Origin: Podocnemis expansa | Taxonomy: Eukaryota > Chordata > Testudines > Podocnemididae | Length of the DNA: 64,000 bases | Direction: 5' to 3' | Assembly: GCA_007922195.1 (NCBI GenBank) | Contig: ML682005.1 | Span: forward strand, 29,376,373 to 29,440,372 | Shown: piece by piece, positions 11,050-22,646 of the stretch | Layout: each line of letters opens with the position of its first letter | How positions within the stretch are numbered: position 1 is the first letter of the stretch | Position numbers and translations under genes: made by a program | The notes under the pieces: model-generated | The model's database searches: none | Told to the model about the DNA's origin: nothing | The model's input: the letters and a program-made list of their open reading frames with translations, nothing else

Positions 11050-11400
11050 ACAAAGCAGGACGGTGGGAGAGGTAATATCTTTTATTGGACCAACTTCTGT
11101 TGATGAAAGAGACAATCTTTTGAGCTACACAGGGCTCTTGTTCATGTCTGGCAAAGGTGCTCACTGTCATGCCAACATATAAAATGGAACAGATTGTTTA
11201 ACAGAAGTAGTTGACATACATTTTAAAAGACCATACAAGGTGGAATTGCCAGTAAACACCTCTGTAGTCAAAGGACAAAAAAGCGGGTTACAGACTGATG
11301 TAATAAGCCAAAAATCCAGCATATTTATTAAGACTATGACATTTAGTGTCTAGAAATGTTTTAAGAATTTAAGCTTATCTTTTGAAGGTGCTATGGAAGT
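11050..11400. repeat. Unclassified interspersed repeat
   Basis: The segment TAATATCTTTTATTGGACCA at 11071 recurs at 19141 with small changes, each time followed by CTGTTGATGAAAGAG-like or TTTGCTGAGGGAAAC-like sequence. Repetition is visible within the window. From general knowledge it resembles an abundant reptile interspersed repeat, but I cannot name the class. Confidence 0.5.
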
Positions 11401-14400
11401 TTCTTAATTAAATATATCTCCATATGTCAAAGAGTCAAATGTAGACCTAAAATTTTTGCCATAAATGTAGGAAGAGCTATTCTGTTGACTAAATGGTATT
11501 ACTATCAAAAGTGGTCATCAATCCCTTTTTTCTTTTTCTTGTTTTAGGCTATTATACACAAATATACGTCCAATGCAAACATTTCAACTAAAGCTAATCC
11601 ATGTGGCTAAGTGGGTGAAGAAGAAAGCCAAACAACCACCATTTCAATGGCTCAGAAATAAATAAATTGCTTGTCTTGGCTGTAATTTTACAAATACTTA
11701 GCTAGTTTCAATTTAGGAATAAAAATGGAAGAACCATTCCTTAACTCCATCTTCTGTCTTAAAAGTCCTTTGATCTTGTGTCACATTTGTTTTACACAGA
11801 TATCTTTCTGTTGACTTCACAGAAGCTAATTCTGATTTACATGGCAAAAGAGAAGAAAATGAGGCTCAGTATGTGTATAAATGTATAAGTGTGTGTGTAT
11901 GTGGTTATAAGTATATATGTAGCCTGACATTTTTTCAAAATCGTCATTTTTGCCTTCCGGTTTCTTCTCCTCCAAATCACTTCTAATGAGGAACAAAAAT
12001 ATATTGTGAAAGCTCATAAAATAGAACTGTTATCTTCTGTTCAGCTTTGGAGAAATACCATTTTGTATTCACATTTCCTTGCAGAAGTTTTCTAAGGGCC
12101 CAACAATTTGAGAGTCTGCCATTCTTATTGTGCTCCATTTTGTGAGTGTTGGGAAATTATTTCTAACTAAGCTTATTAAGGTTCACCATGACTCAATTTA
12201 CTCACCAGTGTTCCTCAAAAGCCACTTGGTATAGGTTACATACAGAATACAGCTATACGCATCTACCTCCCACCTCAACACCTATATGCTATATCTTACC
12301 AAGAATAAGTACTGCCCAAGATAAACAAGATCAGACCCAAGAAGTATCTTCATATCATGGCATGATTCTATAAAGGTAAGGGAAAGCTTTGGCAAAAAAC
12401 CTTTAAAAACCTTACTTCATGTGCACTTTAACAAATAAATGATATCTTTGCTGGTTAGCAGATCTTAGCTAAGACCAAAAAGACAGTTAGGGCTGAACTC
12501 TACTCTTTTGCCTGGTCAAGACAAGACTAAGGATTGGGCTTCTTTATCTAGGTCTTCTTCATATCTTGTATAAGTTATAAACCAAGTTTCTTCCAGCTAC
12601 TGAACTAAGACTTTCTAACCAATTATTTACTGCACTAGGTGCCCAATTAATCATGTTGGCTCTTTCCCCCCCATTATCTCAATTTGAACCTTATATAAGA
12701 ATGTTCACATGTCAAGGGTCACTACAAGGTTAGCACAGAATCTTTACTTTCTTGTGATCTTAGTTTTTTGGGTTACATGTTGCTCATATTAATATCCAAA
12801 TTCAAATTAAAAGCATAATTCACCCAGCTCTAATGTGGGCCTACATTCATACAGTGGGACAGCTTCATCTTTTATTTCTAAAAGAGTTTGGCAGTTGACA
12901 CACGTGGCTTACAAAAGTTGATTTTTTTTAAGGACAGAGAAAAATATTTGTGATATGTTTAAAAGAATTCTCTCACACTTTCTTTACAGTGAAAAAAACA
13001 AAACACTTTCCCTTCATTCAAACAATTTTATGTTATTTAGATAAAGCTATTTTTCAACATCTAGAAGAGGGCACTGAGTATGCTAAAGTAATCACAGCTT
13101 ATTTACACTAATGAGCCAGCTGGTTGCTTTTTCTTTTCTCATGTAATGACTGTAAAGGTTATATGAACTTCAGCACTTTAGCTAATGTTATCTCTTTATA
13201 TTTGCAGAGTGACTTTTGATGATTATCTTATTTATAATGCCCATAAAATCCAAGGATACCAAAAATTTCCAAATCTCCACTTAAGGGGAATAAAGATAAA
13301 ATGCTGTTTTACTTCCTTCCAGGGAGGGTCCATCTTAAAGTCTTTTCTGACATTCTTTCACTCCTTGTATTGTTCAGTAGCTAACAATGCTGGACTATCT
13401 GAGCAATGTTATGCCCCTTAAAAGATCCCTAAATACAAGAAGTCAAGTGTTACAAATAACAGCTCTGTAATTTCAATATGAGATACAGTTCTCATCTTAA
13501 GAGGTTTATTACAAAGGTCACTTCTGAATGAATAATATGCAGAAGTAAGATATTTAATAGAAGTGCACAGAACTGCAACAGCTCTGTAAAATCTAAGAAC
13601 AAGGGAGGCAGCAAGGATCATTTGAAGGACAGACGTGAGAGTTGTTGTTTTTATGTGACATTCCTTGTAGCATTTGTTAGCCTGACTTTTCTTTTTCTAA
13701 CTTTAGAGACTAAGGGCTGGTCTATCCTCATGTGCATGCCCAGTTACTTGATTATGTAAATGCTCACATGTGTTCCCCATACCAACAGTAAGTACCTATT
13801 TATGCTGTGTTGGATATAGGTATAATTTGGTGTTCACACGTCTACCCTCATCAAAACAGCTGCTGTTGTTACATAATATTAGTGCTACCATTTTGCTGGC
13901 TGTAGCTAGGGTTCTGTGTATCACAGGAGAAACTGAAGAACAAGAACCATTGCATATTGTTTTTACTGTCTCTTCCCTTCACATAGTTGCCAGTGACAGT
14001 TCCTGCTTATCTCTTGTTTCTGTGGAGCTGGGTGGAAGACATGGAGCAACTAGATGACAGCATGATTCTGCTCCTGTTCCTAACATTGGTACAAAACATA
14101 TATGCAGTGGAGAAGGCAACTGGCAAAATGTAGGATGGAATCTGTGCAGAAGTTCCTGACACACTGAATGTGGCTGAATATGAATGAGAATTCATTCTGC
14201 TCGCTTGAAACAGATACAATGAATGCTAGTACTGCCATGGTATACCCAAGAGTGGACTGCCACTTCTGATGCAGAAGAATCACCATACTATAGAGCTATC
14301 ACGCTGTTTTGGAATGTGGGATGATCAGAAATTATTTCAAAACATTTGAATGAAAGAACAGACATTCAAGGAGCTGTGTGACAAGCATATACTGTAGCTT

Positions 14401-14714
14401 CAATGCATGAACACTCAGTTCAGAACACTCAGTCCATATTAGTGCATAAATGCATGGCAACACCAGACAGCTATCCATCAGCTGCAAACCACTTTTGGGT
14501 TGGAAATTTACTGTTGGAGTCATGGTTGTGAGGAAAATAGCTCAGTTATCCACAAGTGGTTCCCACAAGCAAAATTATGGAAGAAAAAATGCTGGATTTA
14601 AGAAAATGGGGTTTCCAAACGACTCAGGGGCCATTGATAGAACCCATGCACCCATATTTTGCCCATCCTATAGAAAGAGTGACTATCTGAAAGAAAAAGG
14701 TTATTATCCACATA
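11401..14714. other. No gene recognised; long unique stretch
   Basis: AT-rich sequence with scattered short open frames (11826-12017 minus, 12188-12373, 13185-13421, 13770-14057, 14450-14794). None has a recognisable motif, a long frame or exon-like boundaries. Short TG-rich and TA-rich stretches occur near 11880-11920. Confidence 0.5.
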
Positions 14715-15163
14715 GGCTATGTCCACACATACATCATTATTTCAAAATAAGTTATTTTGAAATGAGTTATTTCAAAATAAAGTCCTTATTTTGAAAAAAG
14801 TTAATTCGAATTAAAAAAATGTTAATTCAAATTAAGGGAAAGCCTGCTTTCGAAACAGCTGTTATTTCGAAATGGTTATTTCGAAATAAGGCCTTTTGGA
14901 CATGTTGTTTTGAAACAACACCATTGTTTCGAAACAACTGGTTTTGAAACAACATGTCCAAATGGCCTTATTTCAAAATAACCATTTCAAAATAACCATT
15001 GTTTTGAAATGGAAGGGGTTTAAGCTGTTTCAAAATGGCGGCTCTTGTTTCGAAACTACATAACCCGTTGTTTTGAAACACGAAAACATCATGTGGACAT
15101 TCAGGTTTTTATTTCGAAACAACCAGTGTTGTTTCCAAATAAAACCCTCGTGTGGACATACCC
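14715..15163. mobile_element. Family A inverted-repeat element, compact fold-back form
   Basis: The ends are GGCTATGTCCACAC and GTGTGGACATACCC. Nearly the whole 449 bp consists of TTATTTCAAAATAA, TTGTTTCGAAACAA and related palindromes. The middle (14890-14968) is one long inverted repeat, with GGACATGTTGTTTTGAAAC on one side and GTTTTGAAACAACATGTCC on the other. There is no GC-rich core, unlike the copies at 9732 and 44794. Confidence 0.75.
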
Positions 15164-16085
15164 TTATTCTCCAAAGCCTAATGGACAACAGAGGAAGATT
15201 CACAAAACACTGGGAAGCTTCATGGTGAGAGGGAGATAATGAGATCAGGGTTGTAGTTAAAGATGGGACTTCATTCTCCAGAAACCATGTGGTTCTCTAC
15301 AATGTGGCTGTTCCAAGATTTATTTTAAGTGGTCACATATACCTTTCTCTATCCAGAAGTATACTGAACAGCTCCTATAATGAGGAGACACTGTGATCTG
15401 GTTGAGCTGTTGGTGCTGTGGGGGGGGCACACTGAAACTAATCTAAAGCCACTCACTAGTACTAACTTTTAACAACCAATTACAAGTTTTCTGCACCTAC
15501 CCCAACCCCCAACCAGATCTTTCAATACAAACTTCTTACATTACTCTGTTTCGTACAGCACCTGGACCATTGCAACCTGACTGATGGCTGAGAAATGCAT
15601 AGATATAGGGGAACAATTATTGCTCCTTAATAATCTGTTTTTAGACCTTCTGCCAAATGCAAAATAGTGGTTCATTGGAAATCAGTATAGTCACTGGTTA
15701 ATAGCTGTGTTTTACTCTGTCAACTTTAGAGTAGAGTGAAAGCTGGGCTTAAAATCAGACCAAGAGGAGATTTTGGCAGGGACAAAGCTACAGCGTCAAG
15801 TTCTGGGTCCTACTGTAGCACTGAGTTCTCTTCAGGCTCATTGGGTAGGGTTCTCAACCAGCTTCTCAGGTAAAGGTGCAAAAATGCCATTATCCTCATC
15901 CTCCATGTCTTCTGAGGTGTCCTCCAGTCCTACTGCCCCTGAGCCATGGGCCTAACCAGCATTCTTTCAGATGATAAGGCTGACAGGACTGAGCAGTTTT
16001 GTGAACTCTTCAAGCTTTGTATTAAGTAGGAGACTCCATCAGATTTGTTGTAGAAAGAACATGTAAGATGACAGGAAAAAAAAAA
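15164..16085. other. No gene recognised
   Basis: Unique sequence. The open frame at 15773-15955 lacks motifs. Confidence 0.5.
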
Positions 16086-16176
16086 CAAACGAGGAGTCCT
16101 GTGGCACTGAAAGACTAACAGATTTACTTATCACATGAGCTTTCATGGGAGAAAATCCCACTTCATCAAGGTGAGT
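16086..16176 (-). mobile_element. Penelope-like terminal repeat fragment
   Basis: GAGGAGTCCTGTGGCACTGA, AGACTAACAGATTTA and GGGAGAAAATCCCACTTCAT match, in minus orientation, the terminal repeat of the GIY-YIG-containing copy at 56753. Confidence 0.65.
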
Positions 16177-16229
16177 CATCCCAAAGTAGTTATTGGAGTC
16201 TTTTGGTTTCCAGAACAGGTACCTTAGAC

Positions 16230-16419
16230 CAGTGGTTTTCAAACTTAGAGTCGAGACCCAATAGTGGGCTGTGGACCCTCAGGTACTAGGTTGTGGGGCC
16301 CCCTGCTGTTGCCACAAAAAGATTAGAAGGCATTGCTCAAAGATGTAATTGTTGGGTCACAGGTAGAAATGACTTTTTTTTCAACTGGTTTCAGAGAAAA
16401 AAAGTTTGAAAACCACTTG
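16230..16419. mobile_element. hAT-type non-autonomous element, 190 bp
   Basis: The ends are CAGTGGTTTTCAAACTT and AAGTTTGAAAACCACTTG, an almost perfect inverted pair. Both flanks carry CTTAGAC (16223-16229 and 16420-16426), close to an 8-bp hAT duplication. The termini are of the widespread Charlie-like kind. It is non-coding. Confidence 0.8.
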
Positions 16420-16426
16420 CTTAGAC

Positions 16427-17344
16427 ATTTGATAAATTCCTGTTACTGGCTCAGAGCCTGCTCAATGCCTGACTGTTCCAGCTTCTGTAAAATTCCAGGT
16501 CAAAGTGAATTTTCTTGCTACTCTGAAAGAAATCATAGAGAATGGTGAAGTCAGTCAGCCAGCTGGCTCCTCTCAGAATAGAGTCCACATTCACCTGTGC
16601 TGATCAAAAAAGGGCAAGAGGAAAAACTGATGTTGTCAGTACAGCTAGCTACTACAGGTGAAAATGGGAAGAGGCTAAACAGTATAACACAGTTTAACAT
16701 TCAGTTATATTTCCCTCTTAGTTTTGCATTCCTACCATTTACAAAATGTATACACTCTACCCTGCTATCTTTGAATTTCAGTACAGATCAATCTGTTAAA
16801 TGTAGCTGTTAAATGTTTCTAATTACAGGGAACATATATGTAACAGCTTGATCATCTGGCTTTACGTTAGTTTTAAGGTCAAGCTCTGGTTGATCTGGAA
16901 TTCTTTAGTCATCATCATCTCGTTAAAGGAACAAAAGCATAGCTGAAGAATTAATATTTTGGGACTTGTAAAAAAAAATAGCATATGCTATGGACTGAAA
17001 GCATAACATCTGTATTTGCTGTTGAAACCATTACTGATACAGTTTATAGATGACACAAGTTGGAGAGCAGAAAATAATGGAGAGGATGGGTCACTGATTC
17101 AGAGCTATCTGGGTCACTTGGTGAGATGGGCTTGAGCAAATAATGTGTTTCAATATGGCTAAATTTATATATCTTGGAACAGAGAATGTAGGATAAACTT
17201 ACTGGATGGGGGACTATATCCTGGGAAGCAAGAATATGAAAAAGATTTACAGCTGATACTGAGAAATCAACTGAACATAAGCACCAAAATCAGTGCTGTG
17301 GGCAAGGAGGCTAATGTATGTGGTCCTTAGATGCATAAACAGGA
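16427..17344. other. No gene recognised
   Basis: Unique sequence. The open frames at 16333-16548 and 16597-16812 have no motifs. Confidence 0.5.
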
Positions 17345-17470
17345 AAACTGAATAGAATCGTAGGGATGGAAGGGCCCTCAGGAGATCATCTAGTCCAACC
17401 ACCTGGGGTTTGAACCCAGGACCTTCTTCATGTAAAGCAAGGGTGTTAGCCACATCACCTGGCAATAACC
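17345..17470 (-). mobile_element. tRNA-derived SINE with CR1-like tail
   Basis: Read on the minus strand, the head has a tRNA-like A-box region (GTGGCTAACACC) and an exact B box, GGTTCAAACCC, within CTGGGTTCAAACCCCAGG. The tail follows: GTTGGACTAGATGATCTCC, then TTCCATCCCTACGATTCTAT, the latter resembling CR1 3' ends. Tortoise Pol III SINEs are known to share their 3' tail with turtle CR1, which fits. It is not a functional tRNA gene. Confidence 0.6.
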
Positions 17471-17754
17471 TTTGCTTAGGATAGTATGTTATAATGTCCA
17501 CATTCCAAGAAGGATATTGATCAACTGAGCAGGATTCAGAGAAGAACCAGACGATAGCATTGCTTCATAGATCACATGCCTTTTAGTGGTAGATCTATGT
17601 AGCTTAACAAAGAAAAGGTAAAAGGTGACAATTACAGTCTGTAGGTATCTACATGCAGAACAAATTCTTAATAATAGGCTCTTAGATATAGTAGAGAAAA
17701 ATATAAATTGGCTGATACTTTGGCTTAAGTTAAATATAGACAAATTTAGACTGC

Positions 17755-17982
17755 AAAAAAAGCTATACATTTATAATAGTGACACCAGTAACTGTTGGAA
17801 TAATTTCCCAGACATTGTTCTGGATTTTTCATTAAAAGCAACTTTTAAATCAAGATTGAATATTTTTTTCTGAAAGATATACTCAGTGAAGTATAATGGA
17901 GAAGTTCTAAGCTATTTGTTATGCAGGAGGTGAGACTAGATGATCAGACTGGTCTCTTTTGGCCTTGGAATCTATATAGTAA
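17755..17982 (+). mobile_element. CR1 LINE, 3' end
   Basis: AATAATTTCCCAGACATTGT, AAATCAAGATTGAAT and GGAGGTGAGACTAGATGATC, then GGCCTTGGAATCTATATAG, correspond to the 3' untranslated end of sauropsid CR1 elements. The element is 5' truncated, as is usual for CR1. The open frame over it is not a gene. Confidence 0.65.
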
Positions 17983-18480
17983 TAGTCACAACTTAACAGA
18001 ACATTTAAGTCCACATATGTATTGTGTGTTTGGATGGGAATGGACATGTGTCATCTATTCTATTAAATTATAATATATAAACATCAGTTTCAGTACATAT
18101 TTAGATGATGAACCTTCAACTATAGCTTTGCGATAGTTGTATTTTATTTATTTATTTGTCTGTTTGTTTGTTCTGTATCTCTCTCAATTTCTTTGACAAT
18201 CGCATGTCCTAAGAACTATACTGCTTTCTTCTATCACTGTGCAGAATTTGTTTGTTTGTTTGTTTCCCTATTTTATTTTTAGTCCATCAACCTCAGTTAC
18301 TTTAACAATTTATTGTAACAATGTGAAACACTCTTCTTAATTCCCATGAACTAAAATATAATTAGTTTCCAATCATGATAAGGGACAAATGCCTGTATGT
18401 CTTAATTAGTCATTGCATGCAATGATATATATATGTAACTCTTAATCACTTATATAAATTCATGAGTTATCTTAATGTGA
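17983..18480. other. No gene; short T-rich microsatellites
   Basis: ATTT/GTTT runs lie near 18145-18172 and 18247-18265. Otherwise it is unique AT-rich DNA. Confidence 0.5.
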
Positions 18481-18495
18481 TAAAGTCTGGGCGCA

Positions 18496-18738
18496 AACAG
18501 AGAGGTTTAGCAAGTGTATGACTTATTAGATACTTACAGATCTTATACATTTGAGCTAGTGATAGACCATAAGCAACTCATATAGTTAATAAACATGAAG
18601 ACCAAGACCATTTGCCCAGTAGATGCCTTTAGATTCCTTAAGTGTTTGATGAGATTTAAATCTACTGCAGAATATGTACCAAGGAATTCCTTAGCACTAG
18701 CTGACACTTTACTGAGGAGTTGTTTTGATTGCTCATAT
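18496..18738 (+). pseudogene. Ty3/gypsy RNase H domain, C-terminal part (decayed)
   Basis: One reading frame gives FELVIDHKQL near 18551, where DHK is the conserved aspartate motif of gypsy RNase H, then a stop. It continues through RFLKCLMRF and EYVPRNSLALADTLLRS, which corresponds to the family's closing YVPGK...ADtLSR signature. The spacing between the two motifs is normal. In-frame stops (near 18508 and after HKQL) and missing upstream RT show a dead fragment. The integrase debris at 19255 lies in the position expected for the same element. The gypsy lineage here has the usual RT-RH-IN order, unlike the element at 24475. Confidence 0.65.
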
Positions 18739-19137
18739 ATTCCAGCAGCTCGGATAACATCAAAGCACTATAGGAGTGCAATTTTGAGTGGGATACAAGC
18801 CTCTTCGGCCACTCTCGGAATGGATTAAAATAACTACTAGTGTTTATACGTTGCTATACACAGTATTCAAATTTATGACACATTTGGCTCAGTTATTTAT
18901 CAGGGGTCTCATATCTCTCCCCTAACTTCTATGCAGTAAGAGTGGAATTCTCAGAAGCCAAATGTCTGAGTAGCTATGACTGTCATATTGTAGTTCCACT
19001 ACACTTGAAGGATAATATATTGGAAAGGGTATATGAGGGAAATAGAGCTTCACATAAGGGAGGGAAGGAGCCAAAAGGTGAATGTTATGGCTTAGTGTAG
19101 AGTAGGATTTAATACACAAAATAGAATTATTGAAATA

Positions 19138-19252
19138 AGATAATATCTTTTATTGGACTAATTTCCATTTGCTGAGGGAAACAACTTCACCTCACTTACC
19201 TTGTATCCATAATATCCTGGAACTCATATGGTTACACAAACACAGTATACAA
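19138..19252. repeat. Unclassified interspersed repeat, second copy
   Basis: GATAATATCTTTTATTGGAC and CTCACTTACCTTGTATCCA then AATATCCTGGAACTC form a shorter version of the repeat at 11050. It sits between the RNase H and integrase fragments of the decayed gypsy, presumably as an insertion or a deletion join. Confidence 0.45.
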
Positions 19253-20093
19253 AAGAAGAATTGTGGCAGCTTTGCAGAATGGCTACAAAACTATAATTCA
19301 ATTAGTCTCTTATTCACAGAATTATTTGATAGGTCTTCAAGAAGAATAATCCTAGATCTGCATGAAGAAAATAAGAACAACTTTTTGGTGGGTAGTGACT
19401 CTTTCTCTGATTTTGTAGAAATTCTACTTCTCATTAAGCCCACAAGTCAGCAGGCCCTACAAGAATTGAAAAGCATATTTTCTCATTTTACCATTCTGGG
19501 TGAAATAGTTATTGATGACAGATCAAAATTTGCCATCTCTAAATTTCATGCTTTTGAAATAGTGCATTATTTCAAGTGCATCCAGCTGCCACAAACTATA
19601 AAGGAGAAGTCTGTTACAAAGAGACACAGGGGCAATAAGAAAATTTTACAAGAAACAGAACCCCTGTTAACTTTGCTGACCACTAGGGTAACCTTCATTT
19701 CAGTCACTGGTGTAAGCCCAGGTCAGGCTACAACTACACTATGGGATAGAGATGTGATTCCTGGCTTTTGTAGATATATTTGTGCTAACTCACTAAAAAT
19801 GGTGATGTAGCTGTGTTAGTATGTATGTTGGCAAGAGATGGCATGAGCTAGCGGTGCTGCATATATATATTTTTGTCAGCTAGCTGGAAAGAAGATGGTC
19901 AGGCCTAATGATCACAGTGACTATCAGGCCTAGTAGCTGGAAAAGGAATACGTAGTAGGCAGCCAGAGCCAAGAGTCACAGCAGAGGGCAGAATCTGGAT
20001 GCCAGAGCTATAGGTCAAGCTAGAGGACAAGAATTGAAGTGAACAAGGTAGCAGGGAAGGATGGGTTCAAGACAGACCATGAGAGAGGACAGG
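19253..20093. other. No host gene; gypsy debris then unclassified sequence
   Basis: After the integrase fragment (about 19744) there is a short TA run at 19861-19873 and purine-rich sequence to 20093. The sequence on the far side of the family B insertion, 22647-22870, may be its continuation, but I cannot show that. Confidence 0.35.
19255..19743 (+). pseudogene. Ty3/gypsy integrase fragment (decayed, frame still open)
   Basis: The open frame contains, in order, an integrase core pattern: NFLVGSDSFSDFVEILLL (second strand of the core), then TSQQALQELKSIFSHFTI, and a degenerate stretch VIDDRSKFAISKFHAF, where a DNG.QF motif is expected. Near 19700-19730 it has SVTGVSPGQ, resembling the YRNTPL..TGLSPAQ block downstream of the catalytic domain. 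Part of the middle, including the third catalytic residue, seems deleted. The first and second acidic residues are not reliably conserved, so no activity is expected. The 213-codon open frame starts inside the preceding repeat, so its start is artificial. Confidence 0.6.
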
Positions 20094-20384
20094 TTGACTA
20101 TGTTTACACTGGGGTTTTAAGTCAACTTAAATAAAGCCCAGGCCCCACTGCAAGCTAACAAAATCGACTTTCACCATCACTAAAGCTGACTTTAAATCAT
20201 CTGCTTATAAAGTTGACTTTACAGTTAAGTCAACTTTATTAAGTCAACTTAAGGTAATGTGGCTGGGGAGTTGCCTTAAGTTGAATTAATGGGACTGCTA
20301 ACTACAGAAAACATGGGGATTGAGCCTGGAGAGAAGGCACAACACAGCTGGGAGCATTTCCAGCTGTGAGCACCATATCCAAAC

Positions 20385-21125
20385 TCCCCATATTCCCTGG
20401 CTGATCTGGCATCTTCCCCACATCTCAGCCCGAGTCGGCATCTTCCCTGTATCTCAGCCTGACCTGACATCTCCCCCCATTCTCAGTCCAACCTGGCATT
20501 TCCCCATGTTCTCAGCCTGACCCCACATCTCAGCCCTACCTGGCATCTCCCCTTCATATCAGCCCGACCGGGCATTTCCACCCCTTCTCAGCCCTAGATG
20601 GCATCTCCCTCGCATCTCAGCCCGACCTGGCATCTCCCCTGCACCTTAACTCAACTCAGCATCTCAGCCCAACCTGAGATCTCCCCCACATCTCAGCCTG
20701 ACTCTGCATGTCTCCCCCCCATTCTCACCCTGACCCAACGTCTCCCCCGCATCTTAGCCCAACCTGCCATCTCCCCCTGTTCTCAGCCCAGACTGGCACC
20801 TCAGCCAGACCAGGTATCTCCCCTGCATCTCAGCCTGACCTGGCATCACCCCCACTTCTCACCTGGATGCCACATCCCTCACCGTTTTCCAGCCCCATCC
20901 CCTATCTCTCATGTTCTCAGCTGGACCCGCATCTCTCCTGTTCTCAGCTGGACTGCACAAGTTTCCTATTCCCAGCCTAACCCCACATGTCTCCCTGTTC
21001 TCAGCCCAACCCTGTGTGTCTCTCCCTTTCTCTACCCAAACCCATGTGTCTCCCCTCTTGCCCTTCTCAGCCCAACCCTGCCTGTCTCTCCCCCTCTCCG
21101 CTCAACCCTGTGTGCTTCCCCTTCC
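20385..21125. repeat. Degenerate minisatellite, period about 25-30 bp
   Basis: Units follow the pattern TCTCAGCCYGACCTGGCATC plus CTCCCC and a spacer, repeated more than twenty times with drift. The proline/serine-rich open frames at 20598-21152 and in the other frames are simply translations of this array. Confidence 0.75.
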
Positions 21126-21149
21126 CAGAGGACCCCCCTGATATTGTTG

Positions 21150-21369
21150 TAAAAGAAACAAGGAGTCTGGAAGCACTGCATAAGACTAACAGATTTATTT
21201 ATTGGATGAGTTTTGATGGGAGAAAATTCCACTTCAGACAGTTTGAAGGTGTGGGAACTTACAGAATTGTAGGAAATAAATGCAGGGGAGTGTAAGACAT
21301 AGGATCAGGTCACACTCTAATAGCTAATCAAAGCAGTTGTAAAGAATGAAAGACTGAGAAACAGCACAC

Positions 21370-21420
<51 letters not shown>

Positions 21421-21433
21421 AANNNNNNNNNNA

Positions 21434-21477
<44 letters not shown>

Positions 21478-21610
21478 AAATTGCTATTTCTTTTAGATTA
21501 GATTGTGTGAAAGCAGGATTAAATCTTGACTGTTTTTTTTTTCCCCCATTACAACAGGTGATTTGACTTCACCTTCCTCTATGTGCTATGTCCCAGTGTT
21601 TGAGTCTTAA
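21150..21610. mobile_element. Penelope-like terminal repeats around an AAAG microsatellite
   Basis: 21155-21345 is minus-oriented terminal repeat (AAGGAGTCTGGAAGCACTGC, GGGAGAAAATTCCACTTCA, AAATAAATGCAGGGGAGTGT). After the microsatellite, 21490-21600 is plus-oriented: GTGTGAAAGCAGGATTAAAT and CCCATTACAACAGGTGA, equal to the region following the GIY-YIG frame in the 56753 copy. This is again an inverted arrangement. Confidence 0.6.
21371..21479. repeat. (GAAA)n microsatellite with a 10-N gap
   Basis: An uninterrupted GAAA repeat on both sides of 21423-21432 (N). Its true length is unknown because the assembly broke in it. Confidence 0.95.
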
Positions 21611-21825
21611 CAACTGCTGCACCCTGCCGCTGCACTGGCAGTTGCCCTGCAGCATCTGGTCCAGAGTCAGAGAAGTCTGGGCAACAAAGGGAGGGTGTGG
21701 AGCACTGTGCTGGCACATCGCTGGGCTACATCAGGCTCCTTGACCTCCCTGAGCTCCCTGTTGGCACACCCAGGATGGAGGGTGGTGAGGTCACTCACTT
21801 CCTGTAGTAAAGGAGTGGCTGGGAG

Positions 21826-22422
21826 CAACATTCCCTCTAAAGGGAGAGGGCAGCTGAGCAACTCATGTTGCTCAGCTGCGCTCCCTCCCCCCCACTCCCA
21901 GCAGCATCCCCCATGCTCCCAGTCGCCCCCCCCACTCCTGACAGGCACCCCCCCCGCTCCCAGCATCACCCCCCCGCTCCTGGCATAACCCCCCCGCTCC
22001 CGGCATCACCCCCCACTCGCCCCCCCCGCTCCCAGCATCGCGCCCCCGCTCCCACGCGCCCCCCCCACTCCCCTCCCCTCCTGACAGCCCCCCTGCTCCC
22101 ACTCACCCCCGGCTCCTGGCAGCAACCCCCCTCCCACTCCTGGCAGCCCCCCCAGCCCCCACAAACTTACCTTGGGGCTGGACTGGAGCCGGAGGGCCTA
22201 GCCCTAACTCCTGGGCCAGAGAAGCTCTACGGAGCATGCTCAGATTTTCTGGGCATGCTCTGTTAGAGCTTCTCTGGGCGGGAGTTTTTAAAACTCCCTG
22301 CTCCACAGAAGCTCTATTGAAGGACTCTGGCTGCCGGCCGTGTGCTGCCAGCAGCCTTCTCTGCACTGGCGGCCGTGGCGGGCTGCGCTGCAGTGCTCCA
22401 GCGCAGCTTACAGGGAACATTG
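21826..22422. mobile_element. hAT-type element with exact 8-bp duplication
   Basis: Both flanks are GCTGGGAG (21818-21825 and 22423-22430). The ends are CAACATTCCCTCTAA and TTACAGGGAACATTG, inverted with a few mismatches. Inside are a palindromic GTTGCTCAGCTG start, a C-rich tandem array (about 21890-22150, units like CCCCCGCTCCCAGCATCA) and inverted AGAAGCTCTA blocks around 22220-22315. It is non-coding. Confidence 0.8.
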
Positions 22423-22646
22423 GCTGGGAGAGAGGAATACTTCTGCCGTGGTGCACTGTGGGCCAGCTACCCACAATGCACCACTCCTAGAGCGACCTAG
22501 CAGCTGCCAGTGTGGACGTGGGCAGTCTCCCGGCATTTTGAGTGTGGACTCACTAAGCCAATTTAATAAAGTCTACTTTAAGCCGTCTTAAAGTAGACTT
22601 TACTAAGCCAGCTTAACCAAGCCCTGTAGTGTAGACATAGCTGTTG

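Larger units (their letters stand above)
20097..22643. mobile_element. Family B inverted-repeat element, 2.5 kb composite
   Basis: The left end ACTATGTTTACAC and the right end GTGTAGACATAGC are flanked by TTG on both sides (20094-20096 and 22644-22646). Sub-terminal DNA carries TTAAGTCAACTTAA-like units on the left (20118-20282) and AAGTAGACTTTACTAAGC-like units on the right (22560-22620). Between them are a minisatellite, Penelope pieces with an AAAG microsatellite, and an hAT element with its own 8-bp duplication. Confidence 0.6.

Noticed and set aside
17397..17468. tRNA gene on the minus strand
   Set aside because: It has A- and B-box-like sequence but no convincing cloverleaf, and it is fused to a CR1-like tail, so it is a SINE head.
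19169..19810. Intact host gene of 213 codons
   Set aside because: Its start lies in an interspersed repeat and the body matches integrase blocks with deletions and lost catalytic residues.
20598..21295. Proline/serine-rich protein of 184 codons
   Set aside because: It is the translation of a degenerate minisatellite, equally open in several frames.
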